A DNA stretch of 64,000 nt, from contig JAPPLF010000027.1 of NCBI GenBank assembly GCA_028874215.1, forward strand, positions 20,769 through 84,768, read 5' to 3'. Position 1 is the first letter of the stretch, and every line of letters starts with the position of its first letter. This document shows positions 52,734 to 60,523 of this stretch, piece by piece. The notes beneath the pieces are model-generated. The model was not told the origin of the DNA. It saw nothing but the letters and a program-made list of their open reading frames with translations, and ran no database searches. The stretch is from Acidobacteriota bacterium. Its GTDB lineage: Bacteria; Acidobacteriota; UBA6911; RPQK01; JAJDTT01. The translations under genes were made by a program, and so were the position numbers.

Positions 52734-52883
52734 ATGGGGAACATGAGTACCACTAACATGCATCTGCGCCGGGTCCCGGCCGATCTATGGTTGCGGGTGC
52801 GCAAGACCTGCCAGAAGCGGGGAATCTCGGCGCGCGAGTTCGTGATCGAGGCGATCCGCAAGGCGGTGCGGGAGCACCGATGA
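52734..52883 (+). CDS. 49-aa ribbon-helix-helix-like protein, copy B
   Basis: ATG 52734 gives 49 residues, the same length as copies A and D. The strand MHLRRVPADLWLRV is followed by KRGISAREFVIEAIRKAVRE. The 17-residue core GISAREFVIEAIRKAVR is identical to copy D. The stop overlaps the next ATG by four bases (ATGA), as in the right copy. Alternative ATGs at 52725 and 52743 exist. Confidence 0.75.
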   Translation: MGNMSTTNMHLRRVPADLWLRVRKTCQKRGISAREFVIEAIRKAVREHR

Positions 52884-52975
52884 ACTGGCTGAAAGGAGTG
52901 GCGGGCGTTCGCCTGCGATCTTGGCCAGCCCGGAGTCCGGGCAGTCTGGACAGGGCCGACAAGGAGAACAACTGA
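52880..52975 (+). pseudogene. Remnant of the lysozyme/holin module
   Basis: MNWLKGVAGVRL corresponds to the start of the lysozyme-like protein at 58231. It then fuses to sequence matching the end of the holin-like gene (PARSPGSLDRADKEN against GPESGRAGQD), with stop at 52975. The lysozyme domain and holin helix are deleted. It lies 36 bases before kdsA. Confidence 0.75.
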
Positions 52976-53011
52976 TGTCGTTGAATCCGTGCTCTATGAC
53001 CTGAAGTCGCC

Positions 53012-53851
53012 ATGAATGGACGGATAAACTTTCGAAGATGGCGACTCGGAACCCGGCAGCCCTTCTTTCTCATCGCCGGCCCCTGTGTCATCGAGAGCGT
53101 GGATCATGCTTTCGATCTGGCCGGCCGCCTCCGGGAGATCACCTCCTCTTTGTGCGTCCCGTTCATCTTCAAGGCTTCCTACGACAAGGCCAACCGGACT
53201 TCAATAAGTTCCTTTCGGGGTCCGGGGCTTGTTCGTGGCCTGGAAATCCTGGGACGAATCCGGCGCGAACTGAATCTCGCAGTCACCTCCGACGTGCACG
53301 AAGTGGCGCAAGTAGGCCCGGCGGCGGAAGTTCTGGACCTCATCCAGATTCCCTCGTTCCTCTGTCGTCAGACCGATCTGATCGTTGCGGCGGCCGCCAC
53401 TGGGAAGCCGGTCAACATCAAGAAGGGGCAATTCCTGGCGCCCAGAGATCTGGCCCACGCCGTCGAGAAGGCCCGAAGCACGGGTAATGAGGACCTGCTT
53501 GTCACGGAGCGGGGGTCCAGCTTTGGCTACAATAACCTGGTCGTCGACTTCCGGTCCCTCCCACTGCTCAGAGACTTGGGCGTGCCGGTGGTCTTCGATG
53601 CCACCCATAGCGTCCAGCTTCCGGGTGGAGCCGGCGGGTCCAGTTCGGGTGAGAGCGCCTTCATCCCCTATTTGGCGCGCGCTGCCGTATCGGTTGGCAT
53701 CGACGGCCTCTTCATGGAGGTCCATCAGGACCCGGAGCGAGCGCTGAGCGATGGGTCCAACGCTTTGCAGATCGATCTCCTTCACGATCTGTTGACCCAC
53801 CTTCGTCGTCTCGACGCATTGACCAAGGAAGGTGATGGTGCGCTCTCGTAA
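53012..53851 (+). CDS. kdsA: 2-dehydro-3-deoxyphosphooctonate aldolase (KDO-8-phosphate synthase)
   Basis: The 279-residue class I DAHP/KDO8P synthase has FLIAGPCVIES, FIFKASYDKANRTS, FRGPGLVRGLEIL, VTSDVHE, IQIPSFLCRQTDLI, VNIKKGQFLAP, ERGSSFGYNNLVVDFR, FDATHSVQLPGG and EVHQDPE. It condenses PEP with arabinose-5-phosphate, a committed step to KDO and lipopolysaccharide. It overlaps kdsD. A degenerate phage-like remnant replaces the usual upstream neighbour. Confidence 0.96.
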   Translation: MNGRINFRRWRLGTRQPFFLIAGPCVIESVDHAFDLAGRLREITSSLCVPFIFKASYDKANRTSISSFRGPGLVRGLEILGRIRRELNLAVTSDVHEVAQVGPAAEVLDLIQIPSFLCRQTDLIVAAAATGKPVNIKKGQFLAPRDLAHAVEKARSTGNEDLLVTERGSSFGYNNLVVDFRSLPLLRDLGVPVVFDATHSVQLPGGAGGSSSGESAFIPYLARAAVSVGIDGLFMEVHQDPERALSDGSNALQIDLLHDLLTHLRRLDALTKEGDGALS

Positions 53852-54854
53852 TCTGGCGCGGATGAGGGTGCAAGGTGAGTCCAGCCCCAGCCGGTCCAGA
53901 GAGATCGCCCGGAGCGTCTTGGAAACGGAGGCCCAAGCAGTCTCGGCTCTCATTCCCCGCATCGACCATCGCTTCGGCCAAGCCATCGAACTGCTGTTTT
54001 CCTGCACCGGGCGTGTGGTCCTCACCGGCATGGGGAAATCGGGGATCATCGGCAGAAAGATCGCCGCGACCCTTTCCAGCACCGGAACCCCCGCCCTGTT
54101 CCTCCATCCCGCCGACGCCATCCACGGAGACCTGGGTATGTTGGCGGAGCGGGATCTGGTCCTGGCCGTCTCCAACAGCGGCGAGACCCAGGAACTGGTC
54201 CGTCTGGTTCCGACTCTCAAGCGGCTCGGAGTCCATGTCATCGGTTTGGTGGGAGAACTCGAGTCCACCCTCGCGAAGATCTCCGACGTGGTCCTGAACG
54301 TGAGTGTGGATCGGGAGGCGTGTGCTCTCGGTCTGGCTCCGACGGCATCCACCACCGCGGCTTTGGCACTGGGGGATGCCTTGGCTGTCGCACTCTCGGA
54401 GCGAAAGGGACTGGGGCCGCGGGACTTCGCCCGGCTCCATCCGGGTGGCAGGCTGGGGGACAATCTGATTCTGGTGTCCGATCTCATGCGCCGGGGGGAC
54501 GAGGTCCCCAAGGCGACGCCGTCCACTCCAATGAAGGACGTGATCGGCGAGATCAGTCGCAAGGGACTGGGGATCGCCGGGATCGTGGCTGAAAGGGACC
54601 GGCTTGTGGGAGTCATCTCCGACGGTGACTTGCGGCGCATGTTGCAAAGTCGAGGCGAACCGATCCTTCACTGCACCGCCGCCGAGTGCATGACACGGAA
54701 TCCCGTCACCATCGGGGGCGATCAGCTGGCCACGAAAGCCCTGAACCTGATGGAGAGAATGAAGATCATGTCGCTGCTGGTGCCGGATGCCGGTGGAAGG
54801 CTGGTGGGAATCATTCATATCCATGACCTCTGGCGAACCGAGATGGTAGGCTGA
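53835..54854 (+). CDS. kdsD: Arabinose-5-phosphate isomerase
   Basis: ATG 53835 follows AAGGAAGG and overlaps kdsA by 17 bases. The 339-residue protein has an SIS domain (VVLTGMGKSGIIGRKIAATL; LAVSNSGETQELVRL; PTASTTAALALGDALAVAL) and two CBS domains (about residues 215-335, ending LVGIIHIHDLW). It converts ribulose-5-P to arabinose-5-P, the substrate of KdsA, so the pair forms a KDO operon. ATG 53862 is an alternative start. Confidence 0.95.
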   Translation: MVRSRNLARMRVQGESSPSRSREIARSVLETEAQAVSALIPRIDHRFGQAIELLFSCTGRVVLTGMGKSGIIGRKIAATLSSTGTPALFLHPADAIHGDLGMLAERDLVLAVSNSGETQELVRLVPTLKRLGVHVIGLVGELESTLAKISDVVLNVSVDREACALGLAPTASTTAALALGDALAVALSERKGLGPRDFARLHPGGRLGDNLILVSDLMRRGDEVPKATPSTPMKDVIGEISRKGLGIAGIVAERDRLVGVISDGDLRRMLQSRGEPILHCTAAECMTRNPVTIGGDQLATKALNLMERMKIMSLLVPDAGGRLVGIIHIHDLWRTEMVG

Positions 54855-55073
54855 GGCTTGGCCCATCAGGTTTTACGTTTGGAAGACGAAGCCAATCTCC
54901 TGGTTTCGGATCCGGGCCAACACATCATCGTTCATCGAGCTGACCGGTTTTCCGTGAAGAAAGCACCGTCCGCGAGTCGGGGTGTCCAGACAGCCGCAGC
55001 CGGCGTTGGCCCGATGTCCCCCGGTGCAGAATCCAGTGGTACTCCCAGGAACGGACCGGCGAGGGGTGGGGAA

Positions 55074-57449
55074 ATGACGAGTCTTGGCGAACTGAGGCGT
55101 GAAAATGAAGTGTTGGGACAACGCGTCTCCAAATTGACGGAACGCATCTCCACACTGAGCGAGGCCAGCCTGCGCATCGGCGCAAGCCTCGAGGTCCGCA
55201 CCGTCCTGCGCGAGGTCGTGGATACCGCCCGAGCGCTGACCGGTGCCCGATACGGCGTAATCGTAACCATCGACGAGCAAGATCAGGTTCAGGACTACGT
55301 CACATCCGGGTTCAATCCTGACGAGCAGCAGCAGTTTAAGCATTGGGCCGACGGACTGCGGGTGTTTGAGCACTTCCGGGACCTTCCGGGAGCGCTGAGA
55401 CTGAACGACCTGCCCAGCTACGTCCGGTCGCTTGGTTATTCACCGGGTCCGCTGTCGTCGTGCACCTTTCAGTGCACGCCGGTGCGCCATCATGGCGTGG
55501 ATGTGGGCAACTTCTTTGTTTGCGGCAAGGAAGATGGCCGCGAGTTCACAAGCGAAGACGAAGAGGTCCTGGTTATGTTCGCGGCGCAGGCGGCGTTGGC
55601 AATCGCCAACGCCCGTGCGTACCGGGACGAGAAGCGGACGCGGTCGGATATGGAAGCCCTGATCGACACCTCACCAGTGGGGGTCGCGGTCTTCGATGCC
55701 AAGACCGGAGAGACCCTATCGTTGAATCAGGAGGCGAAGCGGATTGTGGAAGGCCTGCGCGCGCCGGGCGGCACCTTAGAGCAAATGCGGGAGGATCTCA
55801 TCTGCCTGCGCGCCGACGGGCAAGAGATTTCGCTGCAAGCATCCTCGCTGACGCAGACCCTGCAAAACGCCACGAGGATTCGCGCCGAGGAGATTGTTCT
55901 TCGGGTTCCCGACGACCGGAGCATCAAGGTGCTGATGAACGTTACGCCGATCCGGGCTGAGAATGGCACGGTCGAGTCCGTGGTCGCCACCGTGCAGGAT
56001 CTGGAGCCGATGGAAGAACTGGAGCGGTTACGGGCCGAGTTCCTGGGCATGGTGAGCCACGAGCTGCGGGCCCCGCTGATCTCCATCAAGGGATCGACCA
56101 CAACCGCGTTGAGCACCCAGCCGGCCCCGAATCTGGCGGAGATTCTCCAAATTATCCGTATCATCGACGAGCAGGCCGATCACATGCGGAGCCTGATCAG
56201 CGATCTGCTGGATGCGGGCCACATCGAGTCGGGCACTCTGTCGGTTTCCCCGGAGCCTACGGAGGTGGCCAGCTTGGTGGATCAGGCCAGGACCACGTTG
56301 TTGAGCGGGGGGAGCAGACACGCCGTCAAATTTGACGTGCCGCTGGATCTCCCCAGGGTGATGGCCGACCGGCAACGCATCGTCCAGGTCATCAACAACC
56401 TCCTGTCCAACGCCGCCCAGCACTCTCCCGAGTCCGTTCCGATCCGGATCGCGGCGGTGCGCGAGGATGTCCACGTGGCGATCTCGATAGCGGACGAAGG
56501 CCGGGGGGTGCCGCCGGACTTGTTGCCGCACCTGTTCCGCAAGCACGTGCGTGCGGACGAACGTCACGGGATCCGGGGGTCCGGCCTGGGTCTGGCCATC
56601 TGCAAGGGTTTGGTGGAGGCCCATGGTGGACGCATCTGGGCCGAGAGCGACGGGGATGGTCTGGGCGCCCGGTTCACCTTCACGATTCCGGTGGCGGCCG
56701 ATTCCGTGACCGGCACCGGAGTGGGCTTGGTTCGGAGTTCTTCGCACCCGCCGCGCACGGATCGGGAGCGGACCCGCATTCTCGTGGTCGACGACGACCC
56801 TCAGACGCTCCGGTACGTTCGGGATGCGCTGACGGCGGCTGGCTACGCCCCGCTGGTGACAGCCGACCCTCGGGAGGTGCCCCGGCTGATCCAGGCGAAC
56901 CGCCCCGGGCTGGTCCTGCTGGACCTCGTGCTGCCGGGCATGGACGGTATCGAGTTGATGCAGAATATCCCGGAGATGGCCGATCTGCCGGTTATCTTTA
57001 TCTCCGCCTACGGCCGGAGCGAGACGATAGCAAAAGCATTGGATATGGGAGGCGTCGATTACATCGTCAAACCCTTTTCGACGACGGAATTAGTGGCGAG
57101 AATCCATGCCGCCCTGCGGCGACGGAAGGGGTCGGACGAATCCTTCCGATTGGGGGATCTAGCCATAAACTACGAGGAACGCCAAGTTACCTTGGCGGGC
57201 ATTCCGGTGCAGTTGACGGCCACCCAATACGAGCTGCTCCGGATGCTCTCGGTCAATGCGGGCCGGGTCATGAAGTACGAATCCCTGCTGCAACAAGTGT
57301 GGGGACGCCGGGAGTTCGGCGACGTGCGGCCGTTGCGCGCCTTCATCAAGATGATCCGCCGCAAGCTGGGCGATGACGCGACCAACCCGGCCTACATCTT
57401 TACCGTGCGCCAAGTCGGCTACCGAATGCCCAAACCAAGAAACCCTTAA
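55074..57449 (+). CDS. Cytoplasmic sensor kinase fused to receiver and OmpR-type winged-helix output
   Basis: ATG 55074 follows GAGGGGTGGGG. The 791-residue protein contains a short coiled coil, GAF (about 35-190), PAS (about 205-320), HisKA with H329 in [10 protein letters not shown], and HATPase with [19 protein letters not shown] and GSGLGLAI. The receiver has D617 in [11 protein letters not shown] and K in VKPFS. A Trans_reg_C winged helix covers about 690-787 ([22 protein letters not shown]). No membrane span is seen, so the signal is intracellular. A complete two-component pathway in one chain is unusual. In-frame sequence back to 54858 looks non-coding. Confidence 0.85.
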   Translation: MTSLGELRRENEVLGQRVSKLTERISTLSEASLRIGASLEVRTVLREVVDTARALTGARYGVIVTIDEQDQVQDYVTSGFNPDEQQQFKHWADGLRVFEHFRDLPGALRLNDLPSYVRSLGYSPGPLSSCTFQCTPVRHHGVDVGNFFVCGKEDGREFTSEDEEVLVMFAAQAALAIANARAYRDEKRTRSDMEALIDTSPVGVAVFDAKTGETLSLNQEAKRIVEGLRAPGGTLEQMREDLICLRADGQEISLQASSLTQTLQNATRIRAEEIVLRVPDDRSIKVLMNVTPIRAENGTVESVVATVQDLEPMEELERLRAEFLGMVSHELRAPLISIKGSTTTALSTQPAPNLAEILQIIRIIDEQADHMRSLISDLLDAGHIESGTLSVSPEPTEVASLVDQARTTLLSGGSRHAVKFDVPLDLPRVMADRQRIVQVINNLLSNAAQHSPESVPIRIAAVREDVHVAISIADEGRGVPPDLLPHLFRKHVRADERHGIRGSGLGLAICKGLVEAHGGRIWAESDGDGLGARFTFTIPVAADSVTGTGVGLVRSSSHPPRTDRERTRILVVDDDPQTLRYVRDALTAAGYAPLVTADPREVPRLIQANRPGLVLLDLVLPGMDGIELMQNIPEMADLPVIFISAYGRSETIAKALDMGGVDYIVKPFSTTELVARIHAALRRRKGSDESFRLGDLAINYEERQVTLAGIPVQLTATQYELLRMLSVNAGRVMKYESLLQQVWGRREFGDVRPLRAFIKMIRRKLGDDATNPAYIFTVRQVGYRMPKPRNP

Positions 57450-57617
57450 GATTCCCCGATCTGCGGTGGAGTTGATCAGGATCCGATAGAGTCTGTTTTT
57501 CGGACCCTGTCCCCTTCTCAGAGCATCCGGCCTTTTTATGGGCTCGTTTTTCTGGCGGCTCGGGACGGATCTGCCGCTGGTGTAGATCGTGTCCCCCGGC
57601 TCAGGTCCGTCTCCGGA

Positions 57618-57769
57618 TTACCGGCTTTCCTCCAACGCCTCGCGGATCGCCTCGATCACGAACTCGCGCGCCGGGATCCCGCCGGTCCAGGCAGACTTTT
57701 CGCATCCGGATCCGGAAGTGGAGTCGGAACGCGGCGAATGTGAACGTCCTTGGTGTGTCCATGACCCAT
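57618..57769 (-). pseudogene. Frameshifted 49-aa RHH-like gene, copy C
   Basis: Starts MGHGHTKDVHIRRVP like copy A. Two single-base insertions relative to copy A (in CCACTTCCGG and ACCGGCGGG) break the frame in the middle, and the distal part encoding AREFVIEAIREALEESR returns only after both. The total length is 152 instead of 150 bases. Confidence 0.8.
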
Positions 57770-58084
57770 CTGCTCCAGGATGTCAAAGTTCCGGAGCCCC
57801 CCTCATGTCCGGATCGTCCTCCGGTATCAGTTGCGACAGCTCCGCGCCGGAACCGGACTGCAACCGGCTGAATCGTCTCAGTGCTGAAGCGCTCTTCATT
57901 TCCGCGGCACCCTGCGCCGAATCGAAAAACGAGCCGGAATCGAGATGATTTCGGTGTCGCAGAAAGACAGAAAGAGCGTGTCAAGGCATGATTTCACCCA
58001 CTATTCGCGTCATCCGCCCAAGAGTTCACGTCCTCTTCACATAGGCTATTGTATTCGCGTCCCCCCTGTGGCACCGTGGGTCTC
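57770..58084. promoter_or_regulatory. Divergent intergenic region of the right RHH pair
   Basis: 315 bases without a gene, aligning with 52417-52733. The central CTGAAGCGCTCTTCA palindrome is kept except for one arm base. It probably carries the promoter of the RHH-lysozyme-holin operon. Confidence 0.5.
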
Positions 58085-58234
58085 GTGGGACACAAGAGCA
58101 CCACAGATATGTTTCTTCGCCGGGTTCCGGCCGGTTTCTGGCTGCAAGTGCGCAAGAACTGCCTGGACCGGGGGATCTCGGCGCGAGAGTTCGTGATCGA
58201 GGCGATTCGCAAGGCCGTCCGGGAGCACCGATGA
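58085..58234 (+). CDS. 49-aa ribbon-helix-helix-like protein, copy D
   Basis: GTG 58085 gives 49 residues aligning with copies A-C (MGHKSTTDMFLRRVPAGFWL, then RGISAREFVIEAIRKAVREH). It is the intact first gene of the phage-like string, with a four-base overlap to the lysozyme gene. A DNA-binding regulator of the cluster is the natural reading. Confidence 0.75.
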   Translation: MGHKSTTDMFLRRVPAGFWLQVRKNCLDRGISAREFVIEAIRKAVREHR

Positions 58235-58929
58235 ACTGGCTCAAGCAAGTGGCGAAGGTCGGTCTGGAAGTGGGCGTCGGCGTGGCCACGGGCGGAACCG
58301 CGGCGGTGCCGAAGATCGTCGACGGAGCGGTCTCTCATCTGGGGCGCAAGGAGGATCCGTCCCGCGGCGCCGCGTTTGCGGCGGCCGGCATCCGGGAGAT
58401 CCTGGCGCACACGGTTCCGGATGAGGCGCTGGCCTGGATCGACCGTTTCTGCGTCCGCTGGGCGCAGCTCGTGGGGAGTGCAAAAGCGATGAAGGACGAG
58501 AATCTGGAGATTCTGAAGGGATACGAGGGGTTTTCCGGGACGCCGTATACGGACACGGCCGGTCATCTGTCGATCGGATACGGACATAACCTGGACGTCT
58601 CGCCGCTTTCGGGAGACCGGGATTACAACGCCCGGCCGCTGACTGAAGCCGAGGCGGAGGCGATTCTGGTCGAGGACGTGAAGGTCGCGGAGCGGTCCCT
58701 GCAGCGGATTGTTCCGGAGGTGATGGGATCGATTCCCCGGGACAAGCGCGCCGTGCTGGTCCGGATGTCGTTTCAGATGGGAGCGGCGGGAGTGGCGAAG
58801 TTCCGGAAGATGCTCTCGGCGCTGGAAGCGGGCAACTACCCGCAGGCGGCCGAGGAGATGCTCGACAGCCGGTGGGCGAGACAGGTGCCGCGCCGCGCCG
58901 GTGAGGAAGCGGAGCGGATGCGGGCATGA
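58231..58929 (+). CDS. T4-type (GH24) lysozyme/endolysin with N-terminal hydrophobic region
   Basis: The 232-residue protein has a 90-residue N-terminal region with weakly hydrophobic VAKVGLEVGVGVATGGTAAV, which could act as a membrane or signal-arrest segment. The GH24 domain starts at LEILKGYEG. The T4 lysozyme triad aligns as E99, D108 and S114 (Thr in T4). IGYGHNLD, then FRKMLSALEAGNYPQAAEEM and SRWARQVPRRAGEEAERM, are the family's C-terminal blocks. It would cleave peptidoglycan glycan strands. ATGA overlaps couple it to genes on both sides. Confidence 0.85.
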   Translation: MNWLKQVAKVGLEVGVGVATGGTAAVPKIVDGAVSHLGRKEDPSRGAAFAAAGIREILAHTVPDEALAWIDRFCVRWAQLVGSAKAMKDENLEILKGYEGFSGTPYTDTAGHLSIGYGHNLDVSPLSGDRDYNARPLTEAEAEAILVEDVKVAERSLQRIVPEVMGSIPRDKRAVLVRMSFQMGAAGVAKFRKMLSALEAGNYPQAAEEMLDSRWARQVPRRAGEEAERMRA

Positions 58930-59240
58930 GGACGAAGGCGCCGGCGCCGGACGTGATTCTGGCGGGGGTGACGCTGGCCGGGTTCCTGGGTCTGGTCGGC
59001 GCGTTCATCTTCCATCCGGTGCAGATGGACGACAAGGAGTCGGCGATCGTGGGCGGCATGGCGGTGGCTCTGGGCAACCGGCTGCGGCAGGCCTTCGATG
59101 CGATCTGGCCGGAAGCCCGGGGCAGGACGCCGCACCGCGGGACCGGCGCCGGGGAAGGAGACGCCGGCGGCCGAAGCAGCGGCGGGCGTTCACCGGCGGT
59201 CGTGGCCGGTCCGGAGTCCGGGCGGGCCGGACAGGACTGA
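58926..59240 (+). CDS. Holin-like small membrane protein
   Basis: The 104-residue protein has a hydrophobic helix (VILAGVTLAGFLGLVGAFIF) followed by HPVQMDDKESAIVGGMAVALG, possibly a second helix, and a hydrophilic Gly/Arg-rich tail. Size, topology and direct coupling to an endolysin fit a phage holin. Sequence similarity to a named holin family is not certain. Confidence 0.6.
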   Translation: MRTKAPAPDVILAGVTLAGFLGLVGAFIFHPVQMDDKESAIVGGMAVALGNRLRQAFDAIWPEARGRTPHRGTGAGEGDAGGRSSGGRSPAVVAGPESGRAGQD

Positions 59241-59255
59241 CGAGGAGAACAACGG

Positions 59256-59330
59256 ATGTCGATTCATCCATTCAAGAAGCTCGAGGAGCAGATCAAGCGG
59301 GTCCTGAATCATCCCGGCGTTTTCGAGTAG
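59256..59330 (+). CDS. 24-aa mini-gene in the lysis cluster
   Basis: ATG 59256 sits behind GAGGAGAACAACGG, a good ribosome site. The frame encodes an amphipathic peptide (HPFKKLEEQIKRVLNHPG) and stops at TAG 59330. The start and leader are also present in the left copy, where the frame is cut to nine codons (52974 onward). Function unknown. Confidence 0.4.
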   Translation: MSIHPFKKLEEQIKRVLNHPGVFE

Positions 59331-59418
59331 GCCCTCACACGGCCATCGGCAGGCTCGGGGAGATCTCAGAGACCAACGCTTTCGGTGAAACCAAATCATT
59401 CCATTCGAGAGGAAAGAG

Positions 59419-60483
59419 ATGAGAAACGTATTGGCGGGCTCTATCCGGTCCAACGAATTTCTGTTCGATGCGGTTCCGGCGGGAAAGATCGACAGCGACA
59501 TCCTTTTGTCGCTCACCAACACGGGCAACCGTGCAGTCAATCTGGGGTTCCGGCTTCGGCGCGGAGCCGACAACTACCGGGTTTCCGGAACCTCCAGCCT
59601 GGCGGCCGGAGAATCGATGGACTTCCGGCCGGACCATCCCATCCTGGCCGGCGACCAACTGGTGGTCGACCGGAGCGGAGCGGCCGTGGACGTCGATTAT
59701 CTGATGAGCTTCACCCGGGAGAGCACGGAGGTTCCGGACAGTCCGACGAACGCCGCCCTGGTGGCCCTCAAGGACATGCTCGACACGCATCTGTCGACCG
59801 GGGACGCCAACACGAATTTCGGCGCCGCCATCCTGGGCGTCAGGAATCAGTCCCTGTCGGCCGCCCAAAGGCTGGTGCACATCAAGAATGCGCTGGAGGC
59901 GATGCGGGACGACGTTTCGATCAAGACCGCCGTGGAGGGGGTCGGGACCGATCTGGATGAACTCACCGCGAAGCTGGGAGAGGTTCTGGGGGCGGACTCC
60001 GACGTCGTGTCCCAGTTGGAGGTCGCGGCGGCTTCCGCCGGCCTGCTGACGAAGCTGGAGGAGTTGAAGATGGCGGTGGACGGCTTCGAGCCGGTCCGGG
60101 TCGTCCTGCCTCCGGCCGTTGCGGGCGCCAACCTGGAGGCCGACGTCGTCACGGCGGATACGGCCCTCACCGGCGCGTACCAGGACCTGGCCGGCGTCGA
60201 GATCACGCCGCAGAGCAACGCGGCGGACATGCGGATCTGGCTGACCTTGTTCTGGCAGGGCCGGATGACGTACCGGGTGGTGCGGGGTACGGACGAGGTG
60301 GTGTCGGAGCAATCGGTCGACAGCACTTCCGGCACGCTTCCGGTGTCCTACCCGGTGGCGCACTCCCCGGCTTCCACGGCGGCGCAGACCTACAAGCTGC
60401 AGGCCAAGCGGGCGCAGGCGGGAACGAACGCCAGCGCCAAGGCGGGGACGACGCTGTACGTGGAAGAGATCTACGGGAGGTAG
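59419..60483 (+). CDS. Phage structural-like protein (354 aa), family not recognised
   Basis: Good ribosome site GAGAGGAAAGAG before ATG 59419. The N-terminal third is beta-rich (LLSLTNTGNRAVNLGFRLRR; GDQLVVDRSGAAVDV), the middle is helical with a Leu/Ala/Asp coiled stretch (LVALKDMLDTHLST; LDELTAKLGEVLG), and the C-terminal third is a beta domain (MTYRVVRGTDEVVSE) ending LYVEEIYGR. This head-coil-beta layout resembles tail or fibre accessory proteins. No signal peptide. It precedes the Thr-repeat gene by 40 bases. Confidence 0.6.
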   Translation: MRNVLAGSIRSNEFLFDAVPAGKIDSDILLSLTNTGNRAVNLGFRLRRGADNYRVSGTSSLAAGESMDFRPDHPILAGDQLVVDRSGAAVDVDYLMSFTRESTEVPDSPTNAALVALKDMLDTHLSTGDANTNFGAAILGVRNQSLSAAQRLVHIKNALEAMRDDVSIKTAVEGVGTDLDELTAKLGEVLGADSDVVSQLEVAAASAGLLTKLEELKMAVDGFEPVRVVLPPAVAGANLEADVVTADTALTGAYQDLAGVEITPQSNAADMRIWLTLFWQGRMTYRVVRGTDEVVSEQSVDSTSGTLPVSYPVAHSPASTAAQTYKLQAKRAQAGTNASAKAGTTLYVEEIYGR

Positions 60484-60523
60484 GCGGCGAAGAATCTTGC
60501 CGGCTTGACCACGGAGCATCTTC

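Larger units (their letters stand above)
52234..52975. repeat. Paralogous segment, left copy (decayed)
   Basis: This segment aligns by eye with 57594-58262 over both 49-codon genes and the whole divergent gap, at a nearly constant offset of 5351-5353 bases. After the first residues of the lysozyme-like gene it jumps to sequence matching 59206-59262, so about 0.95 kb present in the right copy is missing here. Confidence 0.85.
57594..58262. repeat. Paralogous segment, right copy
   Basis: This is homologous to the left segment starting at 52234. It includes a frameshifted copy of the minus-strand RHH gene, the conserved divergent gap, the plus-strand RHH gene and the first codons of the lysozyme gene. 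Both segments have the same orientation, so recombination between them would delete kdsA, kdsD and the kinase gene. Confidence 0.85.

Noticed and set aside
52132..52746. 204-codon plus-strand open frame across the left RHH segment
   Set aside because: It runs antisense to RHH copy A and through the conserved non-coding gap; the paralogous right segment does not preserve it.
54858..55073. N-terminal extension of the sensor kinase fusion
   Set aside because: It lacks a ribosome site and family resemblance, while ATG 55074 has a strong GAGGGGTGGGG and begins the coiled coil.
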